The notes: generated by a model from the sequence alone, not told the origin. 64,000 nt of DNA from JABSSA01 sp039984715 (GCA_039984715.1 JBDWUA010000016.1:62001-126000); one strand, 5' to 3'; shown: positions 43,909-53,906, counted from the first letter of the stretch. Made by a program: numbers and translations.

Positions 43909-45201
43909 TCACAGTGCTTCGATGCGCAATGCAACGGGCGTACTGGCCATGACACCGGTCTCGGGCAAGGCGGCAAGTGCGATGTCCAAAGCGGTGCGCG
44001 TGCACTTGTGCGTAACGATCAGAACGGGCGCTTTGTCGGGGTCAGATTCATGTGCGTATTGGCGCATGCGATCAATGCTGATGCCAGAATCGCCCAAAAC
44101 AGTTGCGACTTTGGCCAAGGCTCCGGGTTTGTCCTGAAGCGCCATACGCAAGTAAAAGGGGGCGGGTAAATCGGATACCGCACGAGGTGCTTTTTGCAAA
44201 CTTTTCGCGGGTTGACCAAAGACCGGTAAGATCAGGCCGCGTGCAATGTCGCATATATCGCCCAAGACGGCGCTTGCTGTTGGGCCTTCACCAGCGCCGG
44301 GGCCGCGCAGCGCGATTTGCTCGACGGCATCACCTTGAACGACCACCATATTGGTTCCGCCTTCAAGTTGACCAAGCGGCGAAGTGGCGGGAACAAGACA
44401 GGGCATCATGCGCTGTTCAAGCCCGCGACCAGATATTTGGGCCACACCCAGCAATTTAATGCGGTATCCCATATCTGATGCTGCGCGAATGTCTTCAATG
44501 CTAACGCGTTCAATGCCTTCTAGTTCGATCCCGTCAAAGTCGGGCTGAGTGCCAAATGCCAATGCCGATAGCAAAGTCAATTTGTGGGCTGCATCGATCC
44601 CGCCAACATCCAACTTTGGGTCGGCCTCTAGATACCCAAGGCCATCTGCCTCGGCGAAAACCTCTTCATAGGTCAGTCCGGCACTTTCCATACGTGTCAG
44701 GATGTAATTGCAGGATCCGTTCATGACCCCCATGACACGGCTGATTTCGTTCCCGGCAAGCCCTTCAGACAAAGCTTTGATGATTGGAATGCCTCCGGCC
44801 ACAGCAGCTTCGTACCGCAGAGCCAAGCTGGAATCCTCTGCCTGTTGGGCAAGCGATTGACCATGCATGGCAAGCATTGCTTTATTGGCGGTCACAACAT
44901 GCTTTCCTGCGGCCAGCGCGGCTTCGGTCGCATCCTTTGCGGGACCATCTTCACCGCCCATCAATTCGATGAAAACATCTACGTCGTCGCGCACTGCCAA
45001 AACCGTCGGATCGGTTTCCCATGCATAATCAGATAAGGACACGCCTCGGTCTTTGTTCTCACTGCGTGCCGAAACTGCCGAAATGACCAAAGGTCGTCCG
45101 GTGCGTGCTTCAAGCATGGCGGCGTGTTTGCGTAGGATGCGGACAACGCCCACACCAACCGTACCAAGGCCTGCAATGCCAAGGCGAAGGGGCTTTGCCA
45201 T
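43909..45201 (-). CDS. hom: Homoserine dehydrogenase
   Basis: 430 residues counted from the ATG at 45201 (MAKPLRLGIAGLGTVGVG), preceded by AAGGA; the longer frame to 45333 is not native. It has the NAD(P)-binding GLGTVG, VVTANKAMLAMHG, the catalytic region GVMNGSCNYILTRM and LDVGGIDAAHKLTLL, and a C-terminal ACT domain (about 350-430). It reduces aspartate semialdehyde to homoserine, the branch point to threonine and methionine; the ACT domain suggests threonine feedback. Confidence 0.95.
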   Translation of the reverse strand: MAKPLRLGIAGLGTVGVGVVRILRKHAAMLEARTGRPLVISAVSARSENKDRGVSLSDYAWETDPTVLAVRDDVDVFIELMGGEDGPAKDATEAALAAGKHVVTANKAMLAMHGQSLAQQAEDSSLALRYEAAVAGGIPIIKALSEGLAGNEISRVMGVMNGSCNYILTRMESAGLTYEEVFAEADGLGYLEADPKLDVGGIDAAHKLTLLSALAFGTQPDFDGIELEGIERVSIEDIRAASDMGYRIKLLGVAQISGRGLEQRMMPCLVPATSPLGQLEGGTNMVVVQGDAVEQIALRGPGAGEGPTASAVLGDICDIARGLILPVFGQPAKSLQKAPRAVSDLPAPFYLRMALQDKPGALAKVATVLGDSGISIDRMRQYAHESDPDKAPVLIVTHKCTRTALDIALAALPETGVMASTPVALRIEAL

Positions 45202-45277
45202 GTGGTTATCCTTTATTTGCGGGTCTATTTTCCGGTCGAATAGCTGGTTCGCGAATGGTCTGCAATCAGCCAGTGGC

Positions 45278-45565
45278 TTAGATCGGTGATTCAGCGAGCC
45301 TTGCGCGTGACGATCGATCAAGAACCGGCCCACGTAAACGTGCAGCTCGCGCGCGCAGCAATGCCAAACGACCTTCTAACGTTTTGACCGTTTCTTGTGG
45401 ATCGACGCCCGAACTCCCTATGCTGGCCAGTAATGGATCAAGGGGAACAAGCGCGGGGAAATCGGCGTCCCTTGCTGCCGGGCTCAATGACGAGTCAAGT
45501 GCAGGGAAGGCCGCGCATGAAGCGAGACCGCATATGAGTGCCAGCGAACAAACCAAACGATGCAT
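45278..45565 (-). CDS. Small putative lipoprotein
   Basis: About 95 residues from the ATG at 45565 (MHRLVCSLALICG). The lipobox is LASC, so the mature part would be lipid-anchored. The body ends in an Arg/Ala-rich helix (LEGRLALLRARAARLRG). I do not recognise a family. It lies between hom (same strand, 76 bases) and the divergent tetR gene. Confidence 0.65.
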   Translation of the reverse strand: MHRLVCSLALICGLASCAAFPALDSSLSPAARDADFPALVPLDPLLASIGSSGVDPQETVKTLEGRLALLRARAARLRGPVLDRSSRARLAESPI

Positions 45566-45642
45566 GTCACAGGGATGCACCAGTCATCGTCGCGTTGCAA
45601 GCGTGGCTTGGTTTTGAACAAGCGTTCAGTTACGACTAAACC

Positions 45643-46224
45643 ATGGCGCGTACGGCAGGATCACATTCAGATATCACCGGCCCTCGGATCAAAGAGGCGG
45701 CGTTGACGCTCTTTGCGCAACACGGGTATGCCGCCGTTTCGATGCGTCAAATTGCAAAAGAAGTCGGCGTACAGGCGGGGGCTTTGTACAATTACACGCC
45801 GGACAAGCAGACACTGCTGTTTGAAGCAATGCGCACGCATCTTGTCGAATTGTTAGAGGCATGCCCGACCAGCACACATGCACCATCTTCAGATCTGGAA
45901 AGCTTTGTGCGGTTTCACATAGCCTTTCACCGGAAACGCCCTAACGAAGTGTTCATAGCGTACATGGAATTGCGCAATCTGACCGAAGCGAATTTTGCAC
46001 AGATTGAAGCACTGCGGCGGTCCTATGAAGAACGACTGGAATTGATCCTGAAAGCGGGCGTTCAGTCCGGCGCGTTTAGCGTTCAAGACACCCGAATAAT
46101 GACGCGGGCATTGATTGCAATGCTTAATGGGGTCAATACGTGGTATCGGACGGGTGGGTCACTGACATTGGATGATGTGCTGGCCGTATATTGGGACATG
46201 GTTCTCAAGTCTGTGTCGGCTTGA
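45643..46224 (+). CDS. TetR-family transcriptional regulator
   Basis: 193 residues. The N-terminal HTH reads ALTLFAQHGYAAVSMRQIAKEVGVQAGALYNYTPDKQTL (about 20-58), the standard TetR pattern. The ligand domain contains RFHIAFHRKRPNEVFIAYMELRNL, similar to regulators of acyl-CoA or aromatic catabolism. No clear Shine-Dalgarno is visible before the ATG. It stands alone; its target may be the adjacent convergent pirin or a distant operon. Confidence 0.9.
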   Translation: MARTAGSHSDITGPRIKEAALTLFAQHGYAAVSMRQIAKEVGVQAGALYNYTPDKQTLLFEAMRTHLVELLEACPTSTHAPSSDLESFVRFHIAFHRKRPNEVFIAYMELRNLTEANFAQIEALRRSYEERLELILKAGVQSGAFSVQDTRIMTRALIAMLNGVNTWYRTGGSLTLDDVLAVYWDMVLKSVSA

Positions 46225-46290
46225 TCGCAAAATTGGCCATAGGTGCGGGTCACTCCAAGTCTAAGCACTGAATACATTTTACATTCGCGA

Positions 46291-47202
46291 TCAGTGTTTC
46301 GGCTGAATGAAGGTTCCATTTCGCAACTGACGCATCGCCTCCATCAATTCATCTTGCGTGTTCATCACGATAGGTCCGTGCCATGCGACGGGTTCGTCAA
46401 TGGGGGCACCAGATATCAGCAAAAACCTGATCCCGTCTGGTCCCGCCTGAACGGTCACTTCGTCACCGGTCCCGAACCGTATTAGGGTGCGATCCCCGGA
46501 CAGATCACGGATATTGACTTCTTGCCCGGCAACTTCTTTCTCTAACAAAACACCGGCTGGATCGCTGGCGTCTGCAAACGCGCCCGCACCTTCAAATACA
46601 TAGGCAAATGCGCGACGATACGTGTCGATTTTGAACGTTTTCCTGACGCCGGCAGGCACATAAATATCCAGATATTGAGGGTCGGCGGCAATACCATCAA
46701 CCGGCCCACGCTTGCCCCAGAATTCACCGGTGATAACTTTGACATGTGTGCCGTCATCGTCCGTCACAGTCGGAATATCCGCTGCTGTGACGTCTTGATA
46801 GCGTGGTGCCGTCATCTTTTGACTTGATGGCAGATTACCCCAAAGCTGAAAGCCGTGCATTTGACCTTGTGCGTTTCCGCTAGGCATTTCTTGGTGCAAA
46901 ATGCCCGATCCGGCCGTCATCCATTGCACGTCCCCTGCGCCAAGTGTGCCGTCATTGCCAAGGCTGTCGCCATGTTCGACTGCCCCGGCAAGAACATAGG
47001 TGATCGTCTCGATGCCCCGGTGCGGATGCCATGGAAATCCCCTTTGGTAATCTTCGGGACGGTCATTGCGAAAATCATCAAACAACAGAAATGGATCCAG
47101 CTCGCTTGGGTCCTGGAACCCAAAGGCACGATGCAGTTTCACGCCCGCACCTTCCATTGTCGGTTGCGCTTGGCGGATTTCAAGTGTTGGTCTGAGGGAC
47201 AT
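46291..47202 (-). CDS. Pirin-family protein (quercetinase-like cupin)
   Basis: 303 residues. The N-terminal cupin has the metal ligands in FPWHPHRGIETITY and HQEMPSGNAQGQ with upstream VQWMTAGSG. Bacterial pirins bind iron; some cleave quercetin and others regulate metabolism. ATG after AGAGG. Complete and normal in length. Convergent with the tetR gene. Confidence 0.92.
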   Translation of the reverse strand: MSLRPTLEIRQAQPTMEGAGVKLHRAFGFQDPSELDPFLLFDDFRNDRPEDYQRGFPWHPHRGIETITYVLAGAVEHGDSLGNDGTLGAGDVQWMTAGSGILHQEMPSGNAQGQMHGFQLWGNLPSSQKMTAPRYQDVTAADIPTVTDDDGTHVKVITGEFWGKRGPVDGIAADPQYLDIYVPAGVRKTFKIDTYRRAFAYVFEGAGAFADASDPAGVLLEKEVAGQEVNIRDLSGDRTLIRFGTGDEVTVQAGPDGIRFLLISGAPIDEPVAWHGPIVMNTQDELMEAMRQLRNGTFIQPKH

Positions 47203-47773
47203 GACAACCTCTTTCGGTTATGGCTGAACGACAGATAGAGGGCTTGAAATTATCCGGCAATCTGCAATCGCGCACCAAACATGTGCGAAAGTGGCGGGAA
47301 CCACCACAAACGTGAGGTTCTCTCATTCCCGAGGACCTGTATGTACAGGTGGGTGCCAGGTAACCGAACCAGGGCCCGGACAGAGCCAGCTCCCTCGGAA
47401 TTGCTTAAGGCCACCGGAATGCAACCTTCCACAAAAAGGGCAGAACCCGCCACCGACCTAGGTAGGCTGCGAAACCCGCCGGGACAAGAGGCAACATAAG
47501 ATGTGGTGAAATCACAGCGAAAATTTCCTTGACCTTTAATCTGATTGACGAAGGACGCCCGGAAATTGAGGGGGTTGAGCAAAAATATGGATCAAGTCTT
47601 TCATCTCTCCATGCCCCAAGTTCAGTATGGCAGACCGAGCAAGAGTGATACAATCCGCATGTCAGTCGAGGCAGGCATGAACTTTGGCTCAGACAGTCCT
47701 GTCTAATTGTCGGCAATCAAAAGGAAAGACCAAACAAGATAATGCTCGGTTGGCGATAAGCTGGCGGCTTGTT
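47203..47773. other. Non-coding region with mobile-element debris
   Basis: Nearly 600 bases without a native gene. It contains a structured segment starting at about 47283 that looks like the 5' part of a group II intron, then a short unassigned fragment before a transposase tail at 47774. Annotated separately. Confidence 0.5.
47283..47500 (+). ncRNA. Structured RNA, possible 5' remnant of a group II intron
   Basis: It begins GTGCGAAAG, similar to the GUGYG 5' end of group II introns, and has nested pairings: GTGG-CGGGAA-CCAC, CCGAGG (47333-) with CCTCGG (47394-), and ACCTGT-ATGT-ACAGGT. No reverse transcriptase ORF and no domain V-like hairpin were found, so only a 5' fragment would remain. 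Assignment is tentative; other structured RNAs are possible. Confidence 0.35.
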
Positions 47774-47960
47774 CATCCCTTTAGTCCTGATGTACTGCGA
47801 ATAGCCGTGGGGTAAGCGCGTTTGTTTTCAATGTTATTGCGCGAGTCCGCCTCACCGATACCCATGTTGGGTCGCTCATTGTTGTAAATCCTGAGCCATC
47901 CCGCGGTTTGTTCTTGCGCCGCTTCGAAGACTTCAAAGATGTACTGTCATCCGCTCGGTG
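47774..47960 (-). mobile_element. IS3-like transposase (OrfB) C-terminal fragment
   Basis: Reading the minus strand gives FEAAQEQTAGWLRIYNNERP then NMGIGEADSRNN, the WxxxYNxxRPxxxIG signature at the end of IS3-type integrase-core transposases. An in-frame TGA interrupts it upstream (in the codons before QYIFEV) and the catalytic DDE part is absent. It ends at the TGA at 47774. It borders the chemoreceptor gene, whose end lies at 48033. Confidence 0.6.
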
Positions 47961-48032
47961 TGAGTTCGTGGACAGCTTGGAGAATGGCCCCGAACTCACA
48001 GATCAGCGGATTGCCCTCTTGCGACTGGCTAA

Positions 48033-50822
48033 CTATGCAGCCGCCCAAGTATTATCGTTACCCGCTTCCAGTCGCCGTTTCGAGTTGGTTTCCGGTTTTT
48101 CTGTCGGCACTGAGAAACCAGCAACAATCTGGGTTAACTGTTTTGCTTCATCCGTCAACGATTGGCTTGCTGCCGTTGTTTCCTCAAACATTGCAGCATT
48201 TTGCTGTGTAGTGCGGTCCAATTGCTCGACGGCTGTGTTTATTTCGGAAACCCCAACGGACTGCTCGTCGGCAGAGTCCGCGATATCCGATACATTCCTT
48301 GCAATGGTTGAGATGTCTTTCAGGATCGTATCCAGAGCTAAGCTCGTGTCACTCAACAAAGAGACACCGCTTTTGACATGTGAAGTGGACGCTGAAATCA
48401 GAGTATTGATCTGCTCGGCTGCTTCTGAACAGCGATGCGCCAAGATGCGAACTTCAGATGCAACCACCGCAAACCCACTTCCTGCCGCTCCTGCTCGCGC
48501 AGCTTCAACACCTGCATTAAGCGCAAGTAAATTGGTCTGAAATGCGATGGAATCAATGACTTCTACAATCTTTACGATCTCAGAAGACGATCCCTCTATC
48601 TCACCCATAGCATGCACCGCATTGCGCATAACTTCGCGACTCTTCTCGGTGTTTGATTTGACTGTATCGATTTCACGCGCAGTATCCGATGCCCCGCTGG
48701 CAGCAGATGAAACGCGTGTTGTAAGTTCATTGAGCGCAGCGGCTGTTTCTTCCAACGTCGCCGCAGAGTTTTCTGTTCTGCGAGACAAATCAAGGGATGA
48801 GTCGGCAATTTCCGTGCTGCTACCATCAATGGTTTTGGCGCTTCGGCCGATTTTTTGGACGATGGCCGAAAGACTAATGATCGCAGAATTGTAGTCTTCC
48901 CGCAGTCCCTCGTAATCCTGAGGGAATGAGGCGTCGATCACGTGCGTCAAATCTCCATCGGACAAACGTTTTAACCCTCTGGCGAGCTCAGTGACCACCA
49001 GTTCTTGTTGATCCAAACGAGCCTTTCGCTCGCGATCCTCTTTCAGTCGCATTTCTTCTTCGCGCGCCAATTCCTGAGCTTTTCGTTCGCGTTCCTGCTT
49101 TAAACGCGTTTCTTCGGCCTCGCGAGCTTGGGCTTCGGCAGTGCGCTTTGTCTCTTCAGCGGCAAGCTCTGCCGCTTGAATTTTCTCTTCGCGCTTTTTC
49201 TCATCTTTTTGTAGTTGTATGCGCTCTAAGGCACCTCGCCGGAAGACTTTCAAGGCTTGCGCCATTCGGCCAATCTCACCACGCTGACCTTCCAACCCAG
49301 TTATTTCGGAAAGATCTCCTTGGGCGAGTGTTTCAGTAACTTTTGTGATCCGGTTGAGCGGCCTTGTAACCATCCACCAGATAAAGCCGGGCGCCATTAA
49401 AACTAAGACGACGCTGATCAAGCCAATCGTTTGAATCCTTTGGCGCGCTTGCAAAACTTGTTCATTTAATGCCTCGGCACTGGACTCGATTTGTGACTGT
49501 GCGTCGCTGGCAAATTGGGAAACTGCGCCAGCAATTTTTAAGACTGATGTCGCGGCACTTTGGGTGGCTTCTTTTGCACGTTTCTCCGCGTCGAACGCGA
49601 CTCCGCGCGTTGAAATTATACCAGTCTCAGGATGAGCAATCTTCAAAATCTTTGTCAGGTTCGCCTTGATTTCATCCGACGAGCCTTGCATCGTATCATT
49701 CAATTGGGCTGCTGCCAAGGCCAATGCTTCAGCATTCAAACCCAACTCTATGTTATCCCGAGACAAGGCTGTTTGCATGACGGATGCAAAGAACGACTTC
49801 GTTGATGAATCCAGTGCCGCCTCTTCTCGAATACGCGCAACTTGTTCATCAAGTAACAAACGAATGGACTCTCGGTTCGACGTTTTGGCGTCATCACTAT
49901 TAATCACCAGTTCGAAATAGAGATCATCAATCGCGGCAGAAAGGGCCACATCCACGGACTGACGAATTGAAAGAATGGCATTGGGACGCGTGAGTGAGCC
50001 TGCCGACTCAAAAATCTCGATCAAACTAGCTCTTGCGACTTCGACACTTTCAGCCAACTCTGCTGTTGCTTCTACCGAAGATAATGTCGCGAGTAACCCA
50101 GACAGACGGCCATTGGATGCGGTGGTAAGATCGGTGACAATAGCCTGAATGGACGAATCTCTTGTTTGCGTCCAGCTTAGGGCAAGGCCAGAAAGTAAGT
50201 TCACTTCAGATCGTATTTCCAGAGCGGACTGATACACAGCGAAGTCGCGTTCAATTAATTGCGTAAGCGTTGAATCCACCGTTTCGATGGTCTCCTCGCC
50301 ACCGAGTACAAGATCAAAGTACGCTGCATCACTGGCTTCTTCGAGAATTCGGCTCTCGTTATTTGCAAGAACTAGGGCTTCTTCGACCTTTTCCGCAACA
50401 CTGGCTTGGCTCACAAATTCATCACGGCGCGCTTCATTCAGGGTTAGCAAACTTTGCTGAACATCATCGATCAGGCCTGCGAGATCTTCGATTTTATCTT
50501 GCGGGAATGCTTGAATGCTATCTCTTAAGTCGGCAAGAATTAGCTCTGTATTGTCGGCCAAACGGCCCAAATCTTCGGGAGATTGGGCAATTAGAATATC
50601 GGACAGGGCTCCTCGAACACGATCAGTGATTGAAACCACGTGAGCGCTTTCGCGCAAATTAGGCAAATGTTCTTGCGACAAGACTGCCATGTTTGTGGCA
50701 ATCGACTGGAAAACCATCCACCCCACCACGATTGCCGCGGCGGTCATCGTGGCAAGCGCTCCAAAAATCAGCGCTAAGCGCACCATGATTGACCCAAAAA
50801 AATTGGAAACGGCAGCGGTCAT
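48033..50822 (-). CDS. Methyl-accepting chemotaxis protein with long periplasmic domain and charged coiled-coil insert
   Basis: 929 residues. TM1 is about 12-38; a long helical periplasmic domain (about 40-470) follows; TM2 is TIGLISVVLVLMAPGFIWWM. After HAMP comes an unusual Lys/Glu/Arg-rich helix of about 85 residues (QLQKDEKKREEKIQAAELAA onward), then a second HAMP-like part (LKRLSDGDLTHVIDASFPQD) and the signalling hairpin with QTNLLALNAGVEAARAGAAG. The protein ends NDNTWAAA, without the xWxxF CheR-binding pentapeptide found in the other receptor here. Next to it upstream on the same strand is a LivK-like binding protein that could present a ligand. Confidence 0.92.
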   Translation of the reverse strand: MTAAVSNFFGSIMVRLALIFGALATMTAAAIVVGWMVFQSIATNMAVLSQEHLPNLRESAHVVSITDRVRGALSDILIAQSPEDLGRLADNTELILADLRDSIQAFPQDKIEDLAGLIDDVQQSLLTLNEARRDEFVSQASVAEKVEEALVLANNESRILEEASDAAYFDLVLGGEETIETVDSTLTQLIERDFAVYQSALEIRSEVNLLSGLALSWTQTRDSSIQAIVTDLTTASNGRLSGLLATLSSVEATAELAESVEVARASLIEIFESAGSLTRPNAILSIRQSVDVALSAAIDDLYFELVINSDDAKTSNRESIRLLLDEQVARIREEAALDSSTKSFFASVMQTALSRDNIELGLNAEALALAAAQLNDTMQGSSDEIKANLTKILKIAHPETGIISTRGVAFDAEKRAKEATQSAATSVLKIAGAVSQFASDAQSQIESSAEALNEQVLQARQRIQTIGLISVVLVLMAPGFIWWMVTRPLNRITKVTETLAQGDLSEITGLEGQRGEIGRMAQALKVFRRGALERIQLQKDEKKREEKIQAAELAAEETKRTAEAQAREAEETRLKQERERKAQELAREEEMRLKEDRERKARLDQQELVVTELARGLKRLSDGDLTHVIDASFPQDYEGLREDYNSAIISLSAIVQKIGRSAKTIDGSSTEIADSSLDLSRRTENSAATLEETAAALNELTTRVSSAASGASDTAREIDTVKSNTEKSREVMRNAVHAMGEIEGSSSEIVKIVEVIDSIAFQTNLLALNAGVEAARAGAAGSGFAVVASEVRILAHRCSEAAEQINTLISASTSHVKSGVSLLSDTSLALDTILKDISTIARNVSDIADSADEQSVGVSEINTAVEQLDRTTQQNAAMFEETTAASQSLTDEAKQLTQIVAGFSVPTEKPETNSKRRLEAGNDNTWAAA

Positions 50823-50921
50823 GGGATTCCCCTCAAAGATACAAGCGGGTGAAACACACCTGTCAAGATGATGTCTTAGAAAAAGGAACCGCGACCTAAC
50901 GGGGTGCGGTTCCTCTTATGA

Positions 50922-52076
50922 TCAGCTATCTGCACTTAAAGCTTCAAAAGTACCGTCAGCTTTGATGCGTGTCAGGAAGACATCGTCAGATCCCTGATTG
51001 TCATTGGGGCCAAAAGTAAGCGTCATGCCGCCAAGGTCGATGGACCCTAAACCATTCAAAGCAGCCATATAGCTTTCACGCGTCAATGCGGTGCCAGCCT
51101 TGCGCAAACCTTCAATGGCCAAGCGTCCAGCGACATAGCCTTCCAAAGACACAAATCCCGGTTCAGCTGCACTATCCACAGCCATTAGAGCCGCTTGATA
51201 CTCGGCAACGATCGGCAATGAAGCATCCCAAGGTTGAGGGACGACTTGGCTGATGATGACGCCGTCCCCGTCTGCCCCCAATTCAGACGCAAGTGCCTTT
51301 GAACCGACGAAAGAAATGGTCACAAACGTCGGATCCATCTTCATTTTTCGTGAGAGTTTAATGAATTCTGCCAATGGCTTATAGGCACCAACCATGACGA
51401 TCGCTTGTGGCTTAGCTTTGCGGATTTGAAGAAGCGCAGACTTTACCGCAACAGTATTTCGTGTGTAGCTACCCTCGGCAACGAGGGACATGCCGCGTGC
51501 GTCGAGCGCCTTTTGAACACCGGAAAGCCCAACGCGCCCGAAACCATCATCTTGGTACAGAATTGCAATATCCGTCAGCCCTTCAACGTCAACAAGGTGG
51601 TCAATCCATGCTTGCGTCTCTGCATCATATGTTGCGCGCATGTTGATAACGTTCGTCAACGACGGATCACGCAAGAACCCTGCACCTGTAAACGGACCTA
51701 CGACAGGCATTCCGGCATCCGTTGCAATCGGTTGCGTTGCCTTTGTTGTGGGTGTGCCAACCGGGCCGATCAATGCAAGATATTCGTCGGAAGAGATAAC
51801 AGAGCGCACCTGATCGACAGACCGATCTGGTTCGTAACCATCATCCATCGTGGTTAATGAAATTGTACGACCATTGATACCGCCCGCGCGATTTACCTCT
51901 TCAAAAGCGGCCGTCAATCCTTGGCGCATGCCAATACCCAGAGCTGAAGCAGGCCCTTCAAAGGCTGCGACCTGCGCGAAACTGATGGATGTATCGGTGA
52001 CACCTTGCTCGGCAAGAAGTGGAGTTGTGGCAAAAAGTGAGGCCACCAATGCGGCGGCGTGTGGATAATTTAGCAT
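50922..52076 (-). CDS. Orphan LivK-like periplasmic binding protein
   Basis: 384 residues from the ATG at 52076 with signal peptide (MLNYPHAAALVASLFATTPLLA); a TTG at 52091 is an in-frame alternative. Peripla_BP_6 motifs: TSISFAQVAAFEGPASALGIGM, GRTISLTTMDDGYEPDRSV and ALIGPVGTPTTKAT. No permease or ATPase genes are adjacent. It is 99 bases upstream of the chemoreceptor gene on the same strand, so it may serve as a solute-binding co-receptor or as a stray transporter subunit. Confidence 0.88.
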   Translation of the reverse strand: MLNYPHAAALVASLFATTPLLAEQGVTDTSISFAQVAAFEGPASALGIGMRQGLTAAFEEVNRAGGINGRTISLTTMDDGYEPDRSVDQVRSVISSDEYLALIGPVGTPTTKATQPIATDAGMPVVGPFTGAGFLRDPSLTNVINMRATYDAETQAWIDHLVDVEGLTDIAILYQDDGFGRVGLSGVQKALDARGMSLVAEGSYTRNTVAVKSALLQIRKAKPQAIVMVGAYKPLAEFIKLSRKMKMDPTFVTISFVGSKALASELGADGDGVIISQVVPQPWDASLPIVAEYQAALMAVDSAAEPGFVSLEGYVAGRLAIEGLRKAGTALTRESYMAALNGLGSIDLGGMTLTFGPNDNQGSDDVFLTRIKADGTFEALSADS

Positions 52077-52861
52077 GAATGAGTTTCCCAAAGGCTATGA
52101 ATACTGCGCGGACGTTAGCCATGGGTGGTTCAAAAAGAATTAATTCCCGCGACCGATGAAACCCATTTTTCGAGCGAAAAAGTCAAATGAGTCGTAAATT
52201 TGAAAAATGCTAAGAAAAAACAATGTTCAAGTGACGTTTCAATGCAGTAATTTTCTTTCGTCCAAGTGAATAAGGTTATGCTCTCGCAGAAAAGAGTTAA
52301 TTCGATCAAGCCCTCAATGTCTTCCTGCCGTTTGCTCAGGTGGCAAAAACATTGAAAATTTGTGGTTCTCTAGGCGCGCCAGTTGCAGTCACAAGTAAGG
52401 CTGCCGAACTATCGTTTCGTGGAATTCTATTTCAGTCTCTCAGCAAATCTTGAACTATACGAGGCCGAATGCAATCAACATGCTGACCGCTTTGATGGGC
52501 AAGGCGTTGACGGCAGCAGCGCTGGCAGCCGAATGTTACTGCGCCGACAGCAAGCGCCCATGTGGGAACTACGATCTGCTTCATTTCGGGCTACAGCTTA
52601 TAATGCATCAAACCAGACTACATTGTCGCGCAGCCTTAATTTCAACGGGTCGGTTTTCTCCGTGCCGTTAGAATTGGTAACCTATGGACTGATTAAAATT
52701 CCTTCACCATTGCTTCGCTATTTTTTGGGATTGTTTGCGGCTCTCTCGCTTGCTACCGTTATGCAGTTGTTAGGGCTCGATGATAATTAGGACATTTCCG
52801 GATTGAGGCGATAAACTTTTATTTGGTCCGGTAGAATTTGTTGACTGCGAAAGGCGACTTC
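52077..52861. other. Intergenic region, about 0.8 kb
   Basis: No supportable gene. A frame at 52383-52790 plus has no recognisable domain, poor coding look and overlaps another frame of equal length; it could be decayed DNA. The first 300 bases are AT-rich and may hold promoters for the binding-protein gene, but none stood out. Confidence 0.4.
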
Positions 52862-53404
52862 ATGCGCAAAACCTTTTTGTTATTCGCATTGGCGAGTATG
52901 GGACTTACCGCCTGTGTGACACCGCCTCCAGCCGGTAAGATAAGCAACGCTGCAGTTGCTCAGAACACTCTTTCGGTCGCTGAAAAAGCGGTTGAGATTT
53001 GTGGTCGCACATTTCCGAATTTGAACAGCGCGGCTGATGCGTTAATGAACACCGGATTTGCAGAGACCACGCGGCGTTTTGAAGGCGGCAAGGAGCTGGA
53101 CGGTGCCAGCGGTCAGATTCGTGTGCAACTGGGCGCGCGGCCCGTTGACCAAGGTCGCAAGGAGTATGTCTGCCTGATCTCGGTCATCGGAATGACGCCC
53201 GAACAAGGCTTTTCGTTAGTCCAGCCTTGGGTGCAACGGTACGATGCGATTACCAATGCTCAGGCTGGGCAAGGGCTATCGCCAAGTGCGATCCAGGCTT
53301 GGCGGAGTATGACGCCCGCGCGGATCGCCTTTATTGCAGCCAATAAGGCGAATAAGACGTTCCGTCAGGCTGGGGCCTCGGTCCGGTTGATCATCATCCA
53401 ATAA
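52862..53404 (+). CDS. Lipoprotein of unknown function
   Basis: 180 residues from the ATG at 52862 with AAGG upstream. Signal peptide and lipobox: MRKTFLLFALASMGLTAC. The body has two further Cys (EICGRTFPN and YVCLISV) and ends in SVRLIII. I do not recognise the family, but it looks like a complete envelope protein. It stands alone before the tRNA-Leu. Confidence 0.75.
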   Translation: MRKTFLLFALASMGLTACVTPPPAGKISNAAVAQNTLSVAEKAVEICGRTFPNLNSAADALMNTGFAETTRRFEGGKELDGASGQIRVQLGARPVDQGRKEYVCLISVIGMTPEQGFSLVQPWVQRYDAITNAQAGQGLSPSAIQAWRSMTPARIAFIAANKANKTFRQAGASVRLIIIQ

Positions 53405-53694
53405 CCTGCTGCGGGCTTTGATGCCATGTAGTCGGATGTGAGCCTCAAGAGTTGGGCGGTCGGAAAAACGGCTCCAACTGGGGCTTCGTTGAGTTTTGAG
53501 TGTGCGACGTCTGTCGTCATCAGAATCCGCAATTCAGCCATCTGTGACAAGCGAGCCAATATCCGATGGGAAAGAAAACGGATGTGGATGGTCGAGCTTG
53601 GGAATAGTTGCTCTGTGACCCGAGAGGCAGAGATTCAATGCCACAAACCTCTGAAATCTTCAGCTATCTGGGGAAAATAAGGGAGAAGTTTAAA

Positions 53695-53781
53695 TGGTGC
53701 GGTCGAGAAGACTCGAACTTCCACTCCGGTTAAGGAACAGCGACCTCAACGCTGCGCGTCTACCAATTCCGCCACGACCGC
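53695..53781 (-). tRNA. tRNA-Leu (anticodon GAG)
   Basis: Class II tRNA on the minus strand: acceptor GCGGTCG/CGACCGC, anticodon arm CAGCG-TTGAGGT-CGCTG with anticodon GAG, long variable arm (TTCCTTAACCGGA region), T arm GAAG-TTCGAGT-CTTC, CCA encoded at 53697-53695. It reads CTC/CTT codons. Confidence 0.95.
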
Positions 53782-53906
53782 ACTGTCTAGGCACAGGCCG
53801 TGTAACGTTCCCGGGCGATCTTGCCAAGAGGATTTTCGCGTAACTGGGCAAAGAAAAACCGCCCGCGCAAAATCTGAACGGGCGGTGTGTTGGGATTAAG
53901 TGTCGA

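Noticed and set aside
47781..47999. 72-codon minus-strand frame
   Set aside because: It is the wrong frame of the transposase fragment; the neighbouring frame carries the YNNERPNMGIG signature.
47908..48540. 210-codon plus-strand frame at the chemoreceptor 3' end
   Set aside because: It is antisense to the conserved signalling hairpin of the receptor and Ser/Ala-rich without domains.
52383..52790. 135-codon plus-strand frame
   Set aside because: No ribosome binding site, no recognisable domain and overlapped by an equally open second frame.
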